This document shows, in pieces, positions 37,406-45,827 of a DNA stretch of 64,000 bases. Within the stretch, counting starts at the first letter, position 1. Each line of letters begins with the position of its first letter. The translations under genes and the position numbers were made by a program. Under the pieces are notes generated by a model. It worked only from the letters and a program-made list of their open reading frames with translations, was not told where the DNA came from and made no database searches. The stretch spans positions 868,001-932,000 of the forward strand of contig NZ_AP025498.1 in the NCBI RefSeq assembly GCF_024347535.1, written 5' to 3'. This DNA is from Vibrio kanaloae (GTDB lineage: Bacteria > Pseudomonadota > Gammaproteobacteria > Enterobacterales > Vibrionaceae).

Positions 37406-39399
37406 TGAAAACCAGTGGTTTAATGGTCGGGGCAGCTTTGTTTTTCGCTGCCCTTGCTCATTTATGGTTAGGACAGTCGGAATTTGGCCCGATTGGTGAG
37501 CTTATCTTGTTACTCTCACAGGTGAGTGATCGCGCTACGCTGAACGCAATGGTTGATGACTCATTTGAGCTGATGGCCTTGTTGTATGTCAACTTGCCTC
37601 GGTTAGTTATGACTATCTTGGTAGGCGGCACACTCGGCACAATAGGAAGCCTTTTCCAACAGTTGACTCAGAATCGCATGATGTCTCCGTTAACGTTAGG
37701 TACATCGTCAGGGGCCTGGCTTGGCCTGGTCATATTGAATGTAGTCGCTCCTATGCTGGTGGCGCAATACTCAGTCTGGTTTGCGTTGATTGGCGCACTG
37801 CTAGCAATGGGGCTTATTGTTTCCATTGTTGGTATCAAAAACATGAGCGGCTTGCCCATTGTCTTGGCGGGTATGGCGGTTAACTTGTTGCTAGGGGCAT
37901 TTGCAACGGCGATTATTCTGCTTAACGACCAGTACGCACAGAACTTGTTTGTGTGGGGGGCGGGTGATTTAGGGCAAAATGGCTGGGAACAAGTGTTGTG
38001 GTTAATGCCTAAGTTAGTGCCGATTTTTGCCATATTTTTGTTGGCACCACGAGTTTTGACCCTGCTTTCAATCGGTACGGAAGGGGCTGCTGCGCGCGGC
38101 CTCAATATTGGTGCAACGTTTTTTGTATTAATGGCAGTCGGCGTTTGGTTGGTGTCGGTATCGATTACCTCGGTAGGCGTGATCAGTTTTATCGGTTTGA
38201 TCGCCCCTAATATCGCGAGGCACTTTGGCTTCTTAAAAGCGAAATCCGAACTGATCGCAAGTTGTCTATTAGGTGCTTTACTACTTTGTACTACAGACAG
38301 TTTAGCTATCTTTTTGGCTCAATGGTCTGTGGATATGATTCCAACGGGTACCGCAACCGCGGTGATTGGCGCTCCAGCTTTGATCATTATTGCTCGCAAG
38401 CAGATGTCCGCTCAAGATCAGTTATTTTTCTCGATGCCTGAGGGGCCAAAGTCTATTTCACCGTTGGCTTACTCTCTATTGGGCACGATGATCTTTGGGT
38501 TACTGGCATTAAGCACGCTCTCACAGCCTTCTTCTGATATGGGCTACTTTGTTATTCCAGACGCGTTTGAGTGGTCTATTCGCTGGCCTAGAATGTTAAC
38601 GGCGATATTCGCTGGCGGCGGTTTGGCTGTCGCAGGAGTGATCTTGCAAAGGTTAGTCTACAACCCACTAGCGAGCCCAGACATCCTTGGGGTATCCGCG
38701 GGCGCTGTTTTAGCTTTGATTTTCAGCAGTTTATTCATGGGCTATTCGATTCACTCGTTGAGCCCTTGGATTGCGTTTTTAGGCAGTGCAATGTCGCTGT
38801 GCCTATTACTATTTCTTGGTAAGAAACATCAGTTTGCGCCGTCTATCCTAATCCTGACGGGTATTTCGCTGACCGCAGTGTTAGAGGCTTTAGTACAATT
38901 CTCTTTAACGCGAGTGGGAGAAGGGAAATACACCTTATTGGCTTGGTTGGCAGGTTCTACCTATCGTGTTGAACCTGAGTCGGCAACGATCATGGCTATC
39001 GTGATCACTGTGTGTATTGGTGCCGCTGTACTGTTGAGTCGTTGGGTGACGTTAATAGCCACAGGCCGTCAGTTTGCGAGCGCGCGAGGCCTAAATATCT
39101 CAATAGCGTATGCTTCTTTATTGTGTATCGTCGCCATCTTATGTTCGGTAGTCACCACCACAATGGGGCCCGTTGCATTTGTCGGGTTACTGGCTCCGCA
39201 TATCGCGGCCATGGTGGGGGCTCGTTTGGTTAGAAAACAGATTATCTTGTCGTTTTTAATTGGTGCTGCCTTAATGTTGTTTGCTGACTGGTTAGGGCAA
39301 GTAGTGGTATTCCCAGCTCAACTCGCTGCAGGGACGTTAGTTTCCATTATTGGTGGCAGTTATTTCATCTTCTTGTTATTGAAATCTCGAAGAACATAG
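37405..39399 (+). CDS. fhuB: FhuB fused iron-siderophore permease
   Basis: A 664-residue inner-membrane permease made of two FecCD-type halves (~1-325 and ~345-664), the double-length arrangement of FhuB. Each half has the ABC coupling region: GLIAPNIARHFGF in the first and GLLAPHIAAMVGARLVRKQ in the second; GGTLGTIGSLFQQLTQNRMM and GGGLAVAGVILQRLVYNPLA mark the start of each. It needs an ATPase (FhuC), but none is encoded next to it: a terminator follows directly. It may use an ATPase encoded elsewhere. Confidence 0.94.
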   Translation: MKTSGLMVGAALFFAALAHLWLGQSEFGPIGELILLLSQVSDRATLNAMVDDSFELMALLYVNLPRLVMTILVGGTLGTIGSLFQQLTQNRMMSPLTLGTSSGAWLGLVILNVVAPMLVAQYSVWFALIGALLAMGLIVSIVGIKNMSGLPIVLAGMAVNLLLGAFATAIILLNDQYAQNLFVWGAGDLGQNGWEQVLWLMPKLVPIFAIFLLAPRVLTLLSIGTEGAAARGLNIGATFFVLMAVGVWLVSVSITSVGVISFIGLIAPNIARHFGFLKAKSELIASCLLGALLLCTTDSLAIFLAQWSVDMIPTGTATAVIGAPALIIIARKQMSAQDQLFFSMPEGPKSISPLAYSLLGTMIFGLLALSTLSQPSSDMGYFVIPDAFEWSIRWPRMLTAIFAGGGLAVAGVILQRLVYNPLASPDILGVSAGAVLALIFSSLFMGYSIHSLSPWIAFLGSAMSLCLLLFLGKKHQFAPSILILTGISLTAVLEALVQFSLTRVGEGKYTLLAWLAGSTYRVEPESATIMAIVITVCIGAAVLLSRWVTLIATGRQFASARGLNISIAYASLLCIVAILCSVVTTTMGPVAFVGLLAPHIAAMVGARLVRKQIILSFLIGAALMLFADWLGQVVVFPAQLAAGTLVSIIGGSYFIFLLLKSRRT

Positions 39400-39460
39400 C
39401 TTCTGATCAGGACCTAAAGCCATTGGTAATCAAGGCTATTGGCAATAAAGCTACGAGCGA

Positions 39461-39497
39461 AAAGCAGTGAATGGAGCGAGCCATCACTGCTTTTTTT
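39461..39497 (+). terminator. Terminator of the siderophore uptake genes
   Basis: AAAGCAGTG-A-ATGG, loop AGCGAG, CCATCACTGCTTT with one bulged A, then a run of T, about 60 bases after the fhuB stop. Confidence 0.9.
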
Positions 39498-39622
39498 TGT
39501 TGATGTCGTTTATGTAAGGGAGAGGCGTTAAGCAACGCAGGTCTCGCTTCTTAATGTGCAAGTTTGGCATATGTTAATAAAATGTATAACCTAAAGGTCT
39601 GACCACTCTGAAGGTAGCTATC

Positions 39623-40435
39623 ATGCCAAACCTCGATCGTATTACTTGTTCCATTGATGAAAATAAAATTGCCACGGTTGTGCTGAATCGACCCGATAAG
39701 CTCAATGCTATTGACATGGCAATGTTCCAAGGTGTGAATAACATGGTGAATCAGCTGAAAAAGAACACCGAGATTCGCGCCGTGATAGTGAAAGGCAATG
39801 GGGCTGATTTTTGTTCAGGGCTTGATATTAAATCTCTGTTGACCAGTAAGTCTGGCGCAATGAAGCTTTTGTTCAAATGGTTTCCCACATTACCCAATGC
39901 AGCGCAGCGCTTTTCGCTGGGTTGGCGAGATATTCCGTGTCCTGTTATTTTTGCGATTCATGGTCGTTGCTGGGGAGGTGGACTTCAATTGGTCAGTGGT
40001 GGTGATTTTAGAATTGCTAGTCCTGATGCGAACTTCTCGATATTAGAAGCAAAGTGGGGTTTGATTCCAGACATGGGAGGCGCAATCGCCTTTAGAGAGC
40101 TGATGCGTAAAGATCACACCCTAGAGATGGCGATGACCGCCAAGGTGATCGACAGTAAAACCGCAAAGGAGTATGGGCTTGTCACAAAAATAGCCGAAGC
40201 TCCTTATGCTGAAGCTTATGCATTGGCACTGGAATGCGCGAACCGATCGCCAGATGTTGTCGCTGCTAACAAGAAACTCTACAACAAGACTTGGTGGTCA
40301 AGCCCTGGCATGGCTGTATTTTATGAGACTTGGTATCAGATAAAGGTAGGGCTAGGTAAGAACAGAGCGATTGCCGCTCAGCGTGAAATGAACCGTGACA
40401 AACCACGTTCTTATGTAGCGAGGAAATTTAAATAG
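39623..40435 (+). CDS. Crotonase-family enoyl-CoA hydratase/isomerase
   Basis: A 270-residue crotonase-fold enzyme acting on acyl-CoA thioesters. VVLNRPDKLNAIDMAMF is the N-terminal signature, and the oxyanion-hole segments are GADFCSGLDIKS and GRCWGGGLQLVSGGDFRIAS. SILEAKWGLIPDMGG places acidic residues at the positions used by hydratases and dienoyl-CoA isomerases. The exact reaction is not decidable; the C-terminal WWSSPGMAVFYETW is typical of the proteins annotated simply as crotonase/enoyl-CoA hydratase. It stands alone between terminator and oxidoreductase gene. Confidence 0.88.
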   Translation: MPNLDRITCSIDENKIATVVLNRPDKLNAIDMAMFQGVNNMVNQLKKNTEIRAVIVKGNGADFCSGLDIKSLLTSKSGAMKLLFKWFPTLPNAAQRFSLGWRDIPCPVIFAIHGRCWGGGLQLVSGGDFRIASPDANFSILEAKWGLIPDMGGAIAFRELMRKDHTLEMAMTAKVIDSKTAKEYGLVTKIAEAPYAEAYALALECANRSPDVVAANKKLYNKTWWSSPGMAVFYETWYQIKVGLGKNRAIAAQREMNRDKPRSYVARKFK

Positions 40436-40693
40436 TAATTACTGGTATAGGAGTGATCGTTGGTTGTGCTTTCAAGGTTGGTATCTACAAGGAAAAAAAC
40501 TTTTCTGAACGATAGATAATGGACCCGATCAAACTGAATAAAGCTGTTTATGGAAATGAACGTTTTTTATACTAAAGCGCCGCTCTCTTAATCTAGATTA
40601 AGTTTTCCTCGTCTTATTCTCTGTAGTATCCGCCTGAATCAGTGCCCATGCTTAATGGGTAACTCGCGTAATACGATTTTGAGAGGAAGACAC

Positions 40694-41806
40694 TTGAGCA
40701 CTTTGTTTACAGAAACCCACATTGGCAAGATGACACTAAAGAACCGCTTCATGAGAAGTGCAACGTGGGAAAATATGGCCACCGAAGATGGCCATATGAC
40801 AGATAAACTGTACGCTATCTATGAAGAGTTGGCTCAAGGTGAAGTCGGCATGATCGTGACGGGTTACGCGAACATCGTTGAAGAAGAAAAGCCAAATGCG
40901 GGCATGATGGGGATGTATAACGACTCATTCATTGCAGAGTATCAGAAGCTGACTCAACTGGTGCACGATAACGACTCTAAAATCGTGATGCAATTGGCTT
41001 ATGGTGGCACCAAAACCACGCATGATCTTGACGAACGAGTGATCTACGCACCCAGTGAGGTTCCAGAAAAAGGAACTCAAACACTAGGCAAAGCGATGAC
41101 CAAAGATGAGATCGACTACATTGTTGATGCCTTTGCTCAAGCGTCTTTGAGAGCACAGAAGTCAGGTTTTGATGGCGTTGAAATTCATGCTGCTCACACT
41201 TACCTGATTAATCAGTTCTTAAGCCCTTACTACAACCAACGTGAAGATGAGTACGGCGGTAGCTTAGAAAACCGCATGAGATTCTTGTTAGAGATCTATA
41301 CCGCGACGCGCAAGCTGGTGGGTGATGATTTCCCTATCTTGGTTAAGCTTACAGCTTCGGAGTTTTTTGAAGGTGGCGTGACCTTCGAAGAAACACGTAT
41401 TGTGTGTAAAAAGCTTGAACAAGTGGGCGTGGATGGCATTGTGGTGTCAGGTAATATTCATGGTAAAGCAGACACTATGATTGGCGAGTCGCACGATGGT
41501 TTTACCATTCAAGCTGAAGGCTACTTCCATGAGTATGGCCACGCGATCAGTCAAGACGTTAATATCCCAGTTATCACGGTTGGTGGCCTAACGGATTTTA
41601 ATGCTATCGAAGCGATTGCAAACAACACAGGCATTGAATACTTCGCGCTTTCAAGGCCGCTGCTTTCTGAACCGCATTTAGTTAAGCGTTGGAAGGAAGG
41701 GGATAGAAGCCCTGTAGAATGTGAACGATGCTCTAAGTGTCGCACTAAGCGCGGCAACTTCTGCGTGGTGAATAAAGACAGAAAAGTACAGCTTGCTCGT
41801 ATGTAA
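40694..41806 (+). CDS. Old-yellow-enzyme family NADH:flavin oxidoreductase with C-terminal Cys cluster
   Basis: A 370-residue FMN-binding TIM-barrel reductase. Family marks: NRFMRSATWENMATEDGHMT, MIVTGYANI, VMQLAYGG, FDGVEIHAAHTYLINQFLSP, YYNQREDEYGGSLENRMRF, PVITVGGLT and EYFALSRPLLSEP. I start at TTG 40694 because GAGAGGAAG lies just upstream and MSTLFTETHIGKMTLKNRFM is family-like; ATG 40655 lacks this support. The tail carries C343, C346, C349 and C357 (CERCSKCRTKRGNFC), which could bind a metal or Fe-S cluster as in 2,4-dienoyl-CoA reductases, but the flavodoxin-like domain of those enzymes is absent. Confidence 0.88.
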   Translation: MSTLFTETHIGKMTLKNRFMRSATWENMATEDGHMTDKLYAIYEELAQGEVGMIVTGYANIVEEEKPNAGMMGMYNDSFIAEYQKLTQLVHDNDSKIVMQLAYGGTKTTHDLDERVIYAPSEVPEKGTQTLGKAMTKDEIDYIVDAFAQASLRAQKSGFDGVEIHAAHTYLINQFLSPYYNQREDEYGGSLENRMRFLLEIYTATRKLVGDDFPILVKLTASEFFEGGVTFEETRIVCKKLEQVGVDGIVVSGNIHGKADTMIGESHDGFTIQAEGYFHEYGHAISQDVNIPVITVGGLTDFNAIEAIANNTGIEYFALSRPLLSEPHLVKRWKEGDRSPVECERCSKCRTKRGNFCVVNKDRKVQLARM

Positions 41807-41860
41807 CCTCTGGACTTAGATATAAGTGTGAGCCAAATCTATAACTGAGTCTAAAAGTTG

Positions 41861-41884
41861 GAGCCTGTGTAATACCTCAGGCTC
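41861..41884 (+). terminator. Hairpin after the oxidoreductase gene
   Basis: GAGCCTG (41861-41867) and CAGGCTC (41878-41884) with a 10-base loop, followed by ATATTTG. The weak T-tract makes it an uncertain terminator. Confidence 0.5.
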
Positions 41885-42013
41885 ATATTTGTATCAGCCT
41901 TCCGTAAACGATATTTTAAATCTTATTAGTCACACTTCTCGCTTGTTGAGTGTTCCTTTTGTTGATCTATTCAGCAGTTACTACCAGTTTAATCAAATAT
42001 TTGTACTTCATCG

Positions 42014-42044
42014 TTGACCTTACCCTAAGGGTAACGTTTATAGT
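42014..42044 (+). promoter_or_regulatory. MerR-family (CueR-like) copper promoter
   Basis: TTGACC (42014-42019) and TATAGT (42039-42044) are separated by exactly 19 bp, and the spacer contains the dyad TTACCCTAAGGGTAA. Overlong 19-bp spacers with a central dyad are the hallmark of MerR-type activation, and the TTGACCTT start is that of CueR-regulated promoters. The copper-efflux genes begin 26 bp downstream. Confidence 0.85.
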
Positions 42045-42069
42045 TGCTGTGTAAATTCAAAGGTAAGCT

Positions 42070-42534
42070 ATGACAAACACATTCCGAAAAACTTGGATTA
42101 TTGTTTTCAGCATCATTGCGATGTTGATGTCTAGTTATGCCTCAAGCTCTGCAGCCTTGATGACTGAAGTAATGATGATGGAAATGGGGTCGAGCAAGTC
42201 GGCTTGTTACCACAGCGATACTTCGGTTAATGATTCAATGGCAGGGTGTCATGTGATGAGTGAAGAAGTACGCGCTGAAGACTCTAACATGAGTGCCCAT
42301 GCTTTGATGGCTCAATTCGATATGTCTTCAATGAGCGAAGACGGCAGTCCGATGATGGGTAACCATTGTTCGAGTGCCGATTGCTGTGCCTCAATGTGTT
42401 CTGCAAGTCCCTATCCAATCCAGGCTGTTCAAGCCGTTGATCAACTTTCCTTTTCATTAGCTCGTTTTCAATCGGTCACGATTGGCCAGAAAGTCGCACG
42501 CGCTCAATCTTTGCTACGCCCACCTTCCGCATAA
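42070..42534 (+). CDS. Met/Cys-rich periplasmic protein at the head of the copper locus
   Basis: A 154-residue exported protein with signal-like IIVFSIIAMLMSSYASSSAA. The mature part is rich in Met, His and Cys (ALMTEVMMMEMGSSKSACYH, MAGCHVMSEE, MMGNHCSSADCCASMCSASP), suggestive of copper or silver binding. I do not recognise a named family. It directly follows the CueR-like promoter and precedes the CusC gene, so a role in periplasmic copper handling is inferred from both composition and context. Confidence 0.8.
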   Translation: MTNTFRKTWIIVFSIIAMLMSSYASSSAALMTEVMMMEMGSSKSACYHSDTSVNDSMAGCHVMSEEVRAEDSNMSAHALMAQFDMSSMSEDGSPMMGNHCSSADCCASMCSASPYPIQAVQAVDQLSFSLARFQSVTIGQKVARAQSLLRPPSA

Positions 42535-42627
42535 ATCTATATCTAAAAATACAGCTATATCAGTTAGATAAATCTGATAAGCCATTCTTTTTTATGCGCT
42601 AATTAGCGCTAGATATGGACATTCATT

Positions 42628-44076
42628 GTGAATATGAAACCAACAACCTCTGTGTTTGTCATGAACACGAGCTTAGTGGTTGCTGCTGCCTTGCCTATGG
42701 CCTTGTTTTCAAGTGCTACGCTCGCGGCTACCACGGCGTCAGCTTCAAATGCTCAACGCATTTCAGCACATGACCAAGCAAGCTCGACGCAGCAACTCAA
42801 TACACTGATTGAGATTGCGTTAAGCGAAGATGGAAATCGCAAGCAGTACTTTGCTCAGTCTCAAGCGATGCGAGAAACGGGCATTGCCAGCTCGACCTTA
42901 ATGGATCCTAAATTAAAAGTTGGATTTGGCGGTTTGCCTGTCGATAGCTTTCAATTCGACGAAGACCCGATGACCAATATATCGGTAGGGTTGATGCAGC
43001 AGTTTGAGCGTGGCGATACGCTTAACCTCCAACAGAAAAAGGCAGGCCAACAGGCAGATGCTTTAGCTTTGCAGGTGCAAGCAAGAGAATTGACGGTTGC
43101 GAATAGCATGACGCAGCTTTGGCTTGAGTTAGGTTATCAACAAAAAGCTGAGTCGGTGATTCGTCAAAATCGTCGCTTGTTGGTTGAGCTTGAAAACTAT
43201 GTACAAACCAATTACTCAATTGGTAAAAGTGAAGCGCAAGATCTGCTTAATACTCAGCTTCAAGTGAGCAAGCTTGATGAGAAACTTCAGGCAAACCAGC
43301 AGGTTCAGCGCCGCTTAATCTCTCAGCTTTCTGAATGGTTGGGGTCTGATTGGTTAGGCTCTCAGGTTCTTGATTCTCAGGGCACACTGAATGCAACTAA
43401 CCAAATCGATTGGCCGTTGTTGGAAAGCAAATTAGCGACCAATATCGATTCAACTACGCACTACCAGTTACTGAATGACCATCCTTTGGTTAAGATCTCC
43501 GATGTCAGTATTTCCTCCAATCAAACTCAGGTTGAGTTAGCTGAGCAAGCTTATACCCCGCAGTTTGGGGTGGAAGTTATGTATGCACACCGTCAAGCCA
43601 ATAACATGGCGGGTGAACCAGCTTCTGATCTTGTGAGTGCTTATCTGACAGTCGACATCCCGCTGTTTACAGGGAACCGACAAGATAAAAACTTATCGGC
43701 TGCTCAGTATCAAGTTGGTGCGGCTAAATCTCAAAAAGACACCTTACTTTCCCAAATGAACGCGCAAGTGAACGCATTGCTGGTGGACAGAGCAAATCTG
43801 ATCCAGCGATTAGATCGCTATCAAACGTCCTTGCTTCCTCAAACTGCAGCACGAATCAGCGCGGTTGAAAGGGGCTATCAAAACAATACCGCTCAGTTTA
43901 ACGATGTCATTTTAGCAACGACCGATGAGCTGGCGCTTAAGTTAGAGCAACAACGTTTGATCACCGATCTCAACATCGTTAACAGCAAACTGGCGGCGTT
44001 AGTCAGTGGCTTTGAATACCAAGTAAACCAACCACAACTCAACTCAAGCGCAACTAAACACACAGCCAATCAATAA
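42628..44076 (+). CDS. cusC: TolC-family outer-membrane factor of copper efflux
   Basis: A 482-residue outer-membrane channel protein (TolC/OEP family) with signal peptide AAALPMALFSSATLAATT. It contains two OEP repeats of long helices (DTLNLQQKKAGQQADALALQ ... KSEAQDLLNTQLQVSKLDEK and FTGNRQDKNLSAAQYQVGAA ... NNTAQFNDVILATTDELALK). It connects the CusBA pump to the outside. The frame opens with GTG 42628 (GGA eight bases upstream); ATG 42634 is two codons on. Assignment to the Cus system rests on the CusB/CusA neighbours. Confidence 0.88.
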   Translation: MNMKPTTSVFVMNTSLVVAAALPMALFSSATLAATTASASNAQRISAHDQASSTQQLNTLIEIALSEDGNRKQYFAQSQAMRETGIASSTLMDPKLKVGFGGLPVDSFQFDEDPMTNISVGLMQQFERGDTLNLQQKKAGQQADALALQVQARELTVANSMTQLWLELGYQQKAESVIRQNRRLLVELENYVQTNYSIGKSEAQDLLNTQLQVSKLDEKLQANQQVQRRLISQLSEWLGSDWLGSQVLDSQGTLNATNQIDWPLLESKLATNIDSTTHYQLLNDHPLVKISDVSISSNQTQVELAEQAYTPQFGVEVMYAHRQANNMAGEPASDLVSAYLTVDIPLFTGNRQDKNLSAAQYQVGAAKSQKDTLLSQMNAQVNALLVDRANLIQRLDRYQTSLLPQTAARISAVERGYQNNTAQFNDVILATTDELALKLEQQRLITDLNIVNSKLAALVSGFEYQVNQPQLNSSATKHTANQ

Positions 44077-44087
44077 GGGAATAGACA

Positions 44088-45827
44088 ATGAGTACAGTAA
44101 AAGTAGCAACAATCGCTTTATTGGTCGGTGGTGCATTGGGTTTTGGTGTGAACCATTTTCTAATTAATCCAGCACATGACATGTCAGCAATGGCAACGAG
44201 TACAGGCGCAGATGTCAGTAAACAGGCCAAGGATGAACCTCTGTATTGGGTGGCTCCGATGGACCCAAATTATCAGCGAGACAAGCCGGGTCAGTCACCT
44301 ATGGGGATGGATTTAATCCCTGTTTACGCGGATGACTCAAGTGGTGTTAAAGATGAGCCCGGTACCGTGTTCATTGATTCGTCGGTAGAAAATAATCTGG
44401 GTGTCAAAACAGCGAAAGTTAAGTTCGAAGCGCTGTCTCCTCGGATTGAAACCGTGGGTTATGTGGCGTTCGATGAAAGTACATTGTGGCAAACCAACGT
44501 AAGAGCAGCTGGTTGGGTTGAGAAGCTCTACATCAACGCTGTGGGTGAGAAGGTAAACAAAGGTGATGTGCTTTTCACACTCTATTCTCCAGAGCTTGTT
44601 AAAGCACAAGAAGAGTTGATCAGTGCTTATAAAACGGGTCGTAAAGGTTTGATCAAAGGCTCGACTGAACGCTTAATTACCTTGGGTGTTGATAAGACGC
44701 AAATCCGCGCTATTACGCGCAAAGGCAAAGCCTCACAAACCATTGAAGTCAAAGCGCCAGCTGATGGTGTCATCGCAAGTTTGAATATCCGAGAAGGTGG
44801 TTACCTTGCACCTGCACAAGCGGTGATCAGTGCTGGCCCATTAGGCGAAGTATGGGTTGATGCTGAGGTGTTTGAGCGTCAAGCGCACTGGATCTTGTCA
44901 GGCAGCAATGCGGTGATGACGCTAGATGCCATTCCCGGCAAAGAGTGGTTGGGTAATGTCGATTACGTGTACCCAATCCTTGACCCAAAAACTCGAACCT
45001 TGCGCGTTCGTTTGAAGTTCTCCAATCCAAATGGCGAGCTTAAGCCAAATATGTTTGCCAATATTGCGCTGAAACCCATCAGTGATGAAGCTGTTCTTAC
45101 TATCCCAAGATCTTCGGTGATTCACTCCGGTGGTATGACTCGAGTGGTGATGTCAGAAGGTTCTGGCAAGTATCGCTCTGCTCGTATTGAGGTTGGTCGT
45201 GAAGCTGGCGAAAAAATAGAGGTGCTTCAAGGGCTAGAGCAAGGTGAGAACATTGTCACTTCTGCGCACTTCATGTTGGATTCTGAATCGAGCCAATCCG
45301 CTGATCTGTCACGCATCAATGGTGTTGAAGAAGAAGCTGAAACCGTATGGGCGAACGGTGAAATTTCCGATGTTATGCAAGGTAGTCGCATGGTGACGAT
45401 TAACCATCAGCCTGTTCCAGAATGGGATTGGCCGGGCATGGTGATGAATTTCACCTTTGCGGAAGGCTTGGACATGAGTGACGTCCAACGTGGTAAGGCG
45501 ATTGATTTCGAGATGAGAAAGACAGAGTCAGGGCAGTACGAGGTTGTGGATTACAAGGTCAACAAACACAAGATGGCTGGCGAAGTTTGGGTGACGGGTG
45601 ACATCACCATGTTGATGGCAGATTTTGGCATGATCACCGTAAAACATCAGCCTGTCCCTGAGTGGAATTGGAAAGCGGGTGAAATGAATTTCCAAGCCAG
45701 TGATGACCTTGATTTATCTGAGTTTGCCGAGGGTCAAACCATTCGGTTTCTAGTGGTGAAGCAGGGTTCTGATTATGTGCTCAAATCTCTCGAACCGACG
45801 AATAGCACGGGTGAGGGCGAACTATGA
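44088..45827 (+). CDS. cusB: CusB-type periplasmic adaptor with two fused CusF domains
   Basis: A 579-residue RND adaptor for Cu(I)/Ag(I) efflux. After an N-terminal anchor comes a heavy-metal-binding domain (YWVAPMDPNYQRDKPGQSPM, GMDLIPVY), then the lipoyl/hairpin/barrel adaptor core (AAGWVEKLYINAVGEKVNKG, ADGVIASLNIREGGYLAPAQ). Residues ~421-495 and ~501-570 are two CusF-like copper-chaperone domains. The first has all four CusF metal-site residues (H440, W448, M451, M453); in the second H520, W528 and M533 remain but the first Met position is G531. Adaptors usually have no such module, or one. Overlaps cusA by 4 bases; AAGGGA precedes the ATG. Confidence 0.93.
   Translation: MSTVKVATIALLVGGALGFGVNHFLINPAHDMSAMATSTGADVSKQAKDEPLYWVAPMDPNYQRDKPGQSPMGMDLIPVYADDSSGVKDEPGTVFIDSSVENNLGVKTAKVKFEALSPRIETVGYVAFDESTLWQTNVRAAGWVEKLYINAVGEKVNKGDVLFTLYSPELVKAQEELISAYKTGRKGLIKGSTERLITLGVDKTQIRAITRKGKASQTIEVKAPADGVIASLNIREGGYLAPAQAVISAGPLGEVWVDAEVFERQAHWILSGSNAVMTLDAIPGKEWLGNVDYVYPILDPKTRTLRVRLKFSNPNGELKPNMFANIALKPISDEAVLTIPRSSVIHSGGMTRVVMSEGSGKYRSARIEVGREAGEKIEVLQGLEQGENIVTSAHFMLDSESSQSADLSRINGVEEEAETVWANGEISDVMQGSRMVTINHQPVPEWDWPGMVMNFTFAEGLDMSDVQRGKAIDFEMRKTESGQYEVVDYKVNKHKMAGEVWVTGDITMLMADFGMITVKHQPVPEWNWKAGEMNFQASDDLDLSEFAEGQTIRFLVVKQGSDYVLKSLEPTNSTGEGEL

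Noticed and set aside
37668..38105. A 145-codon minus-strand frame inside fhuB
   Set aside because: Shadow of the permease gene; composition and position give no support for an independent gene.
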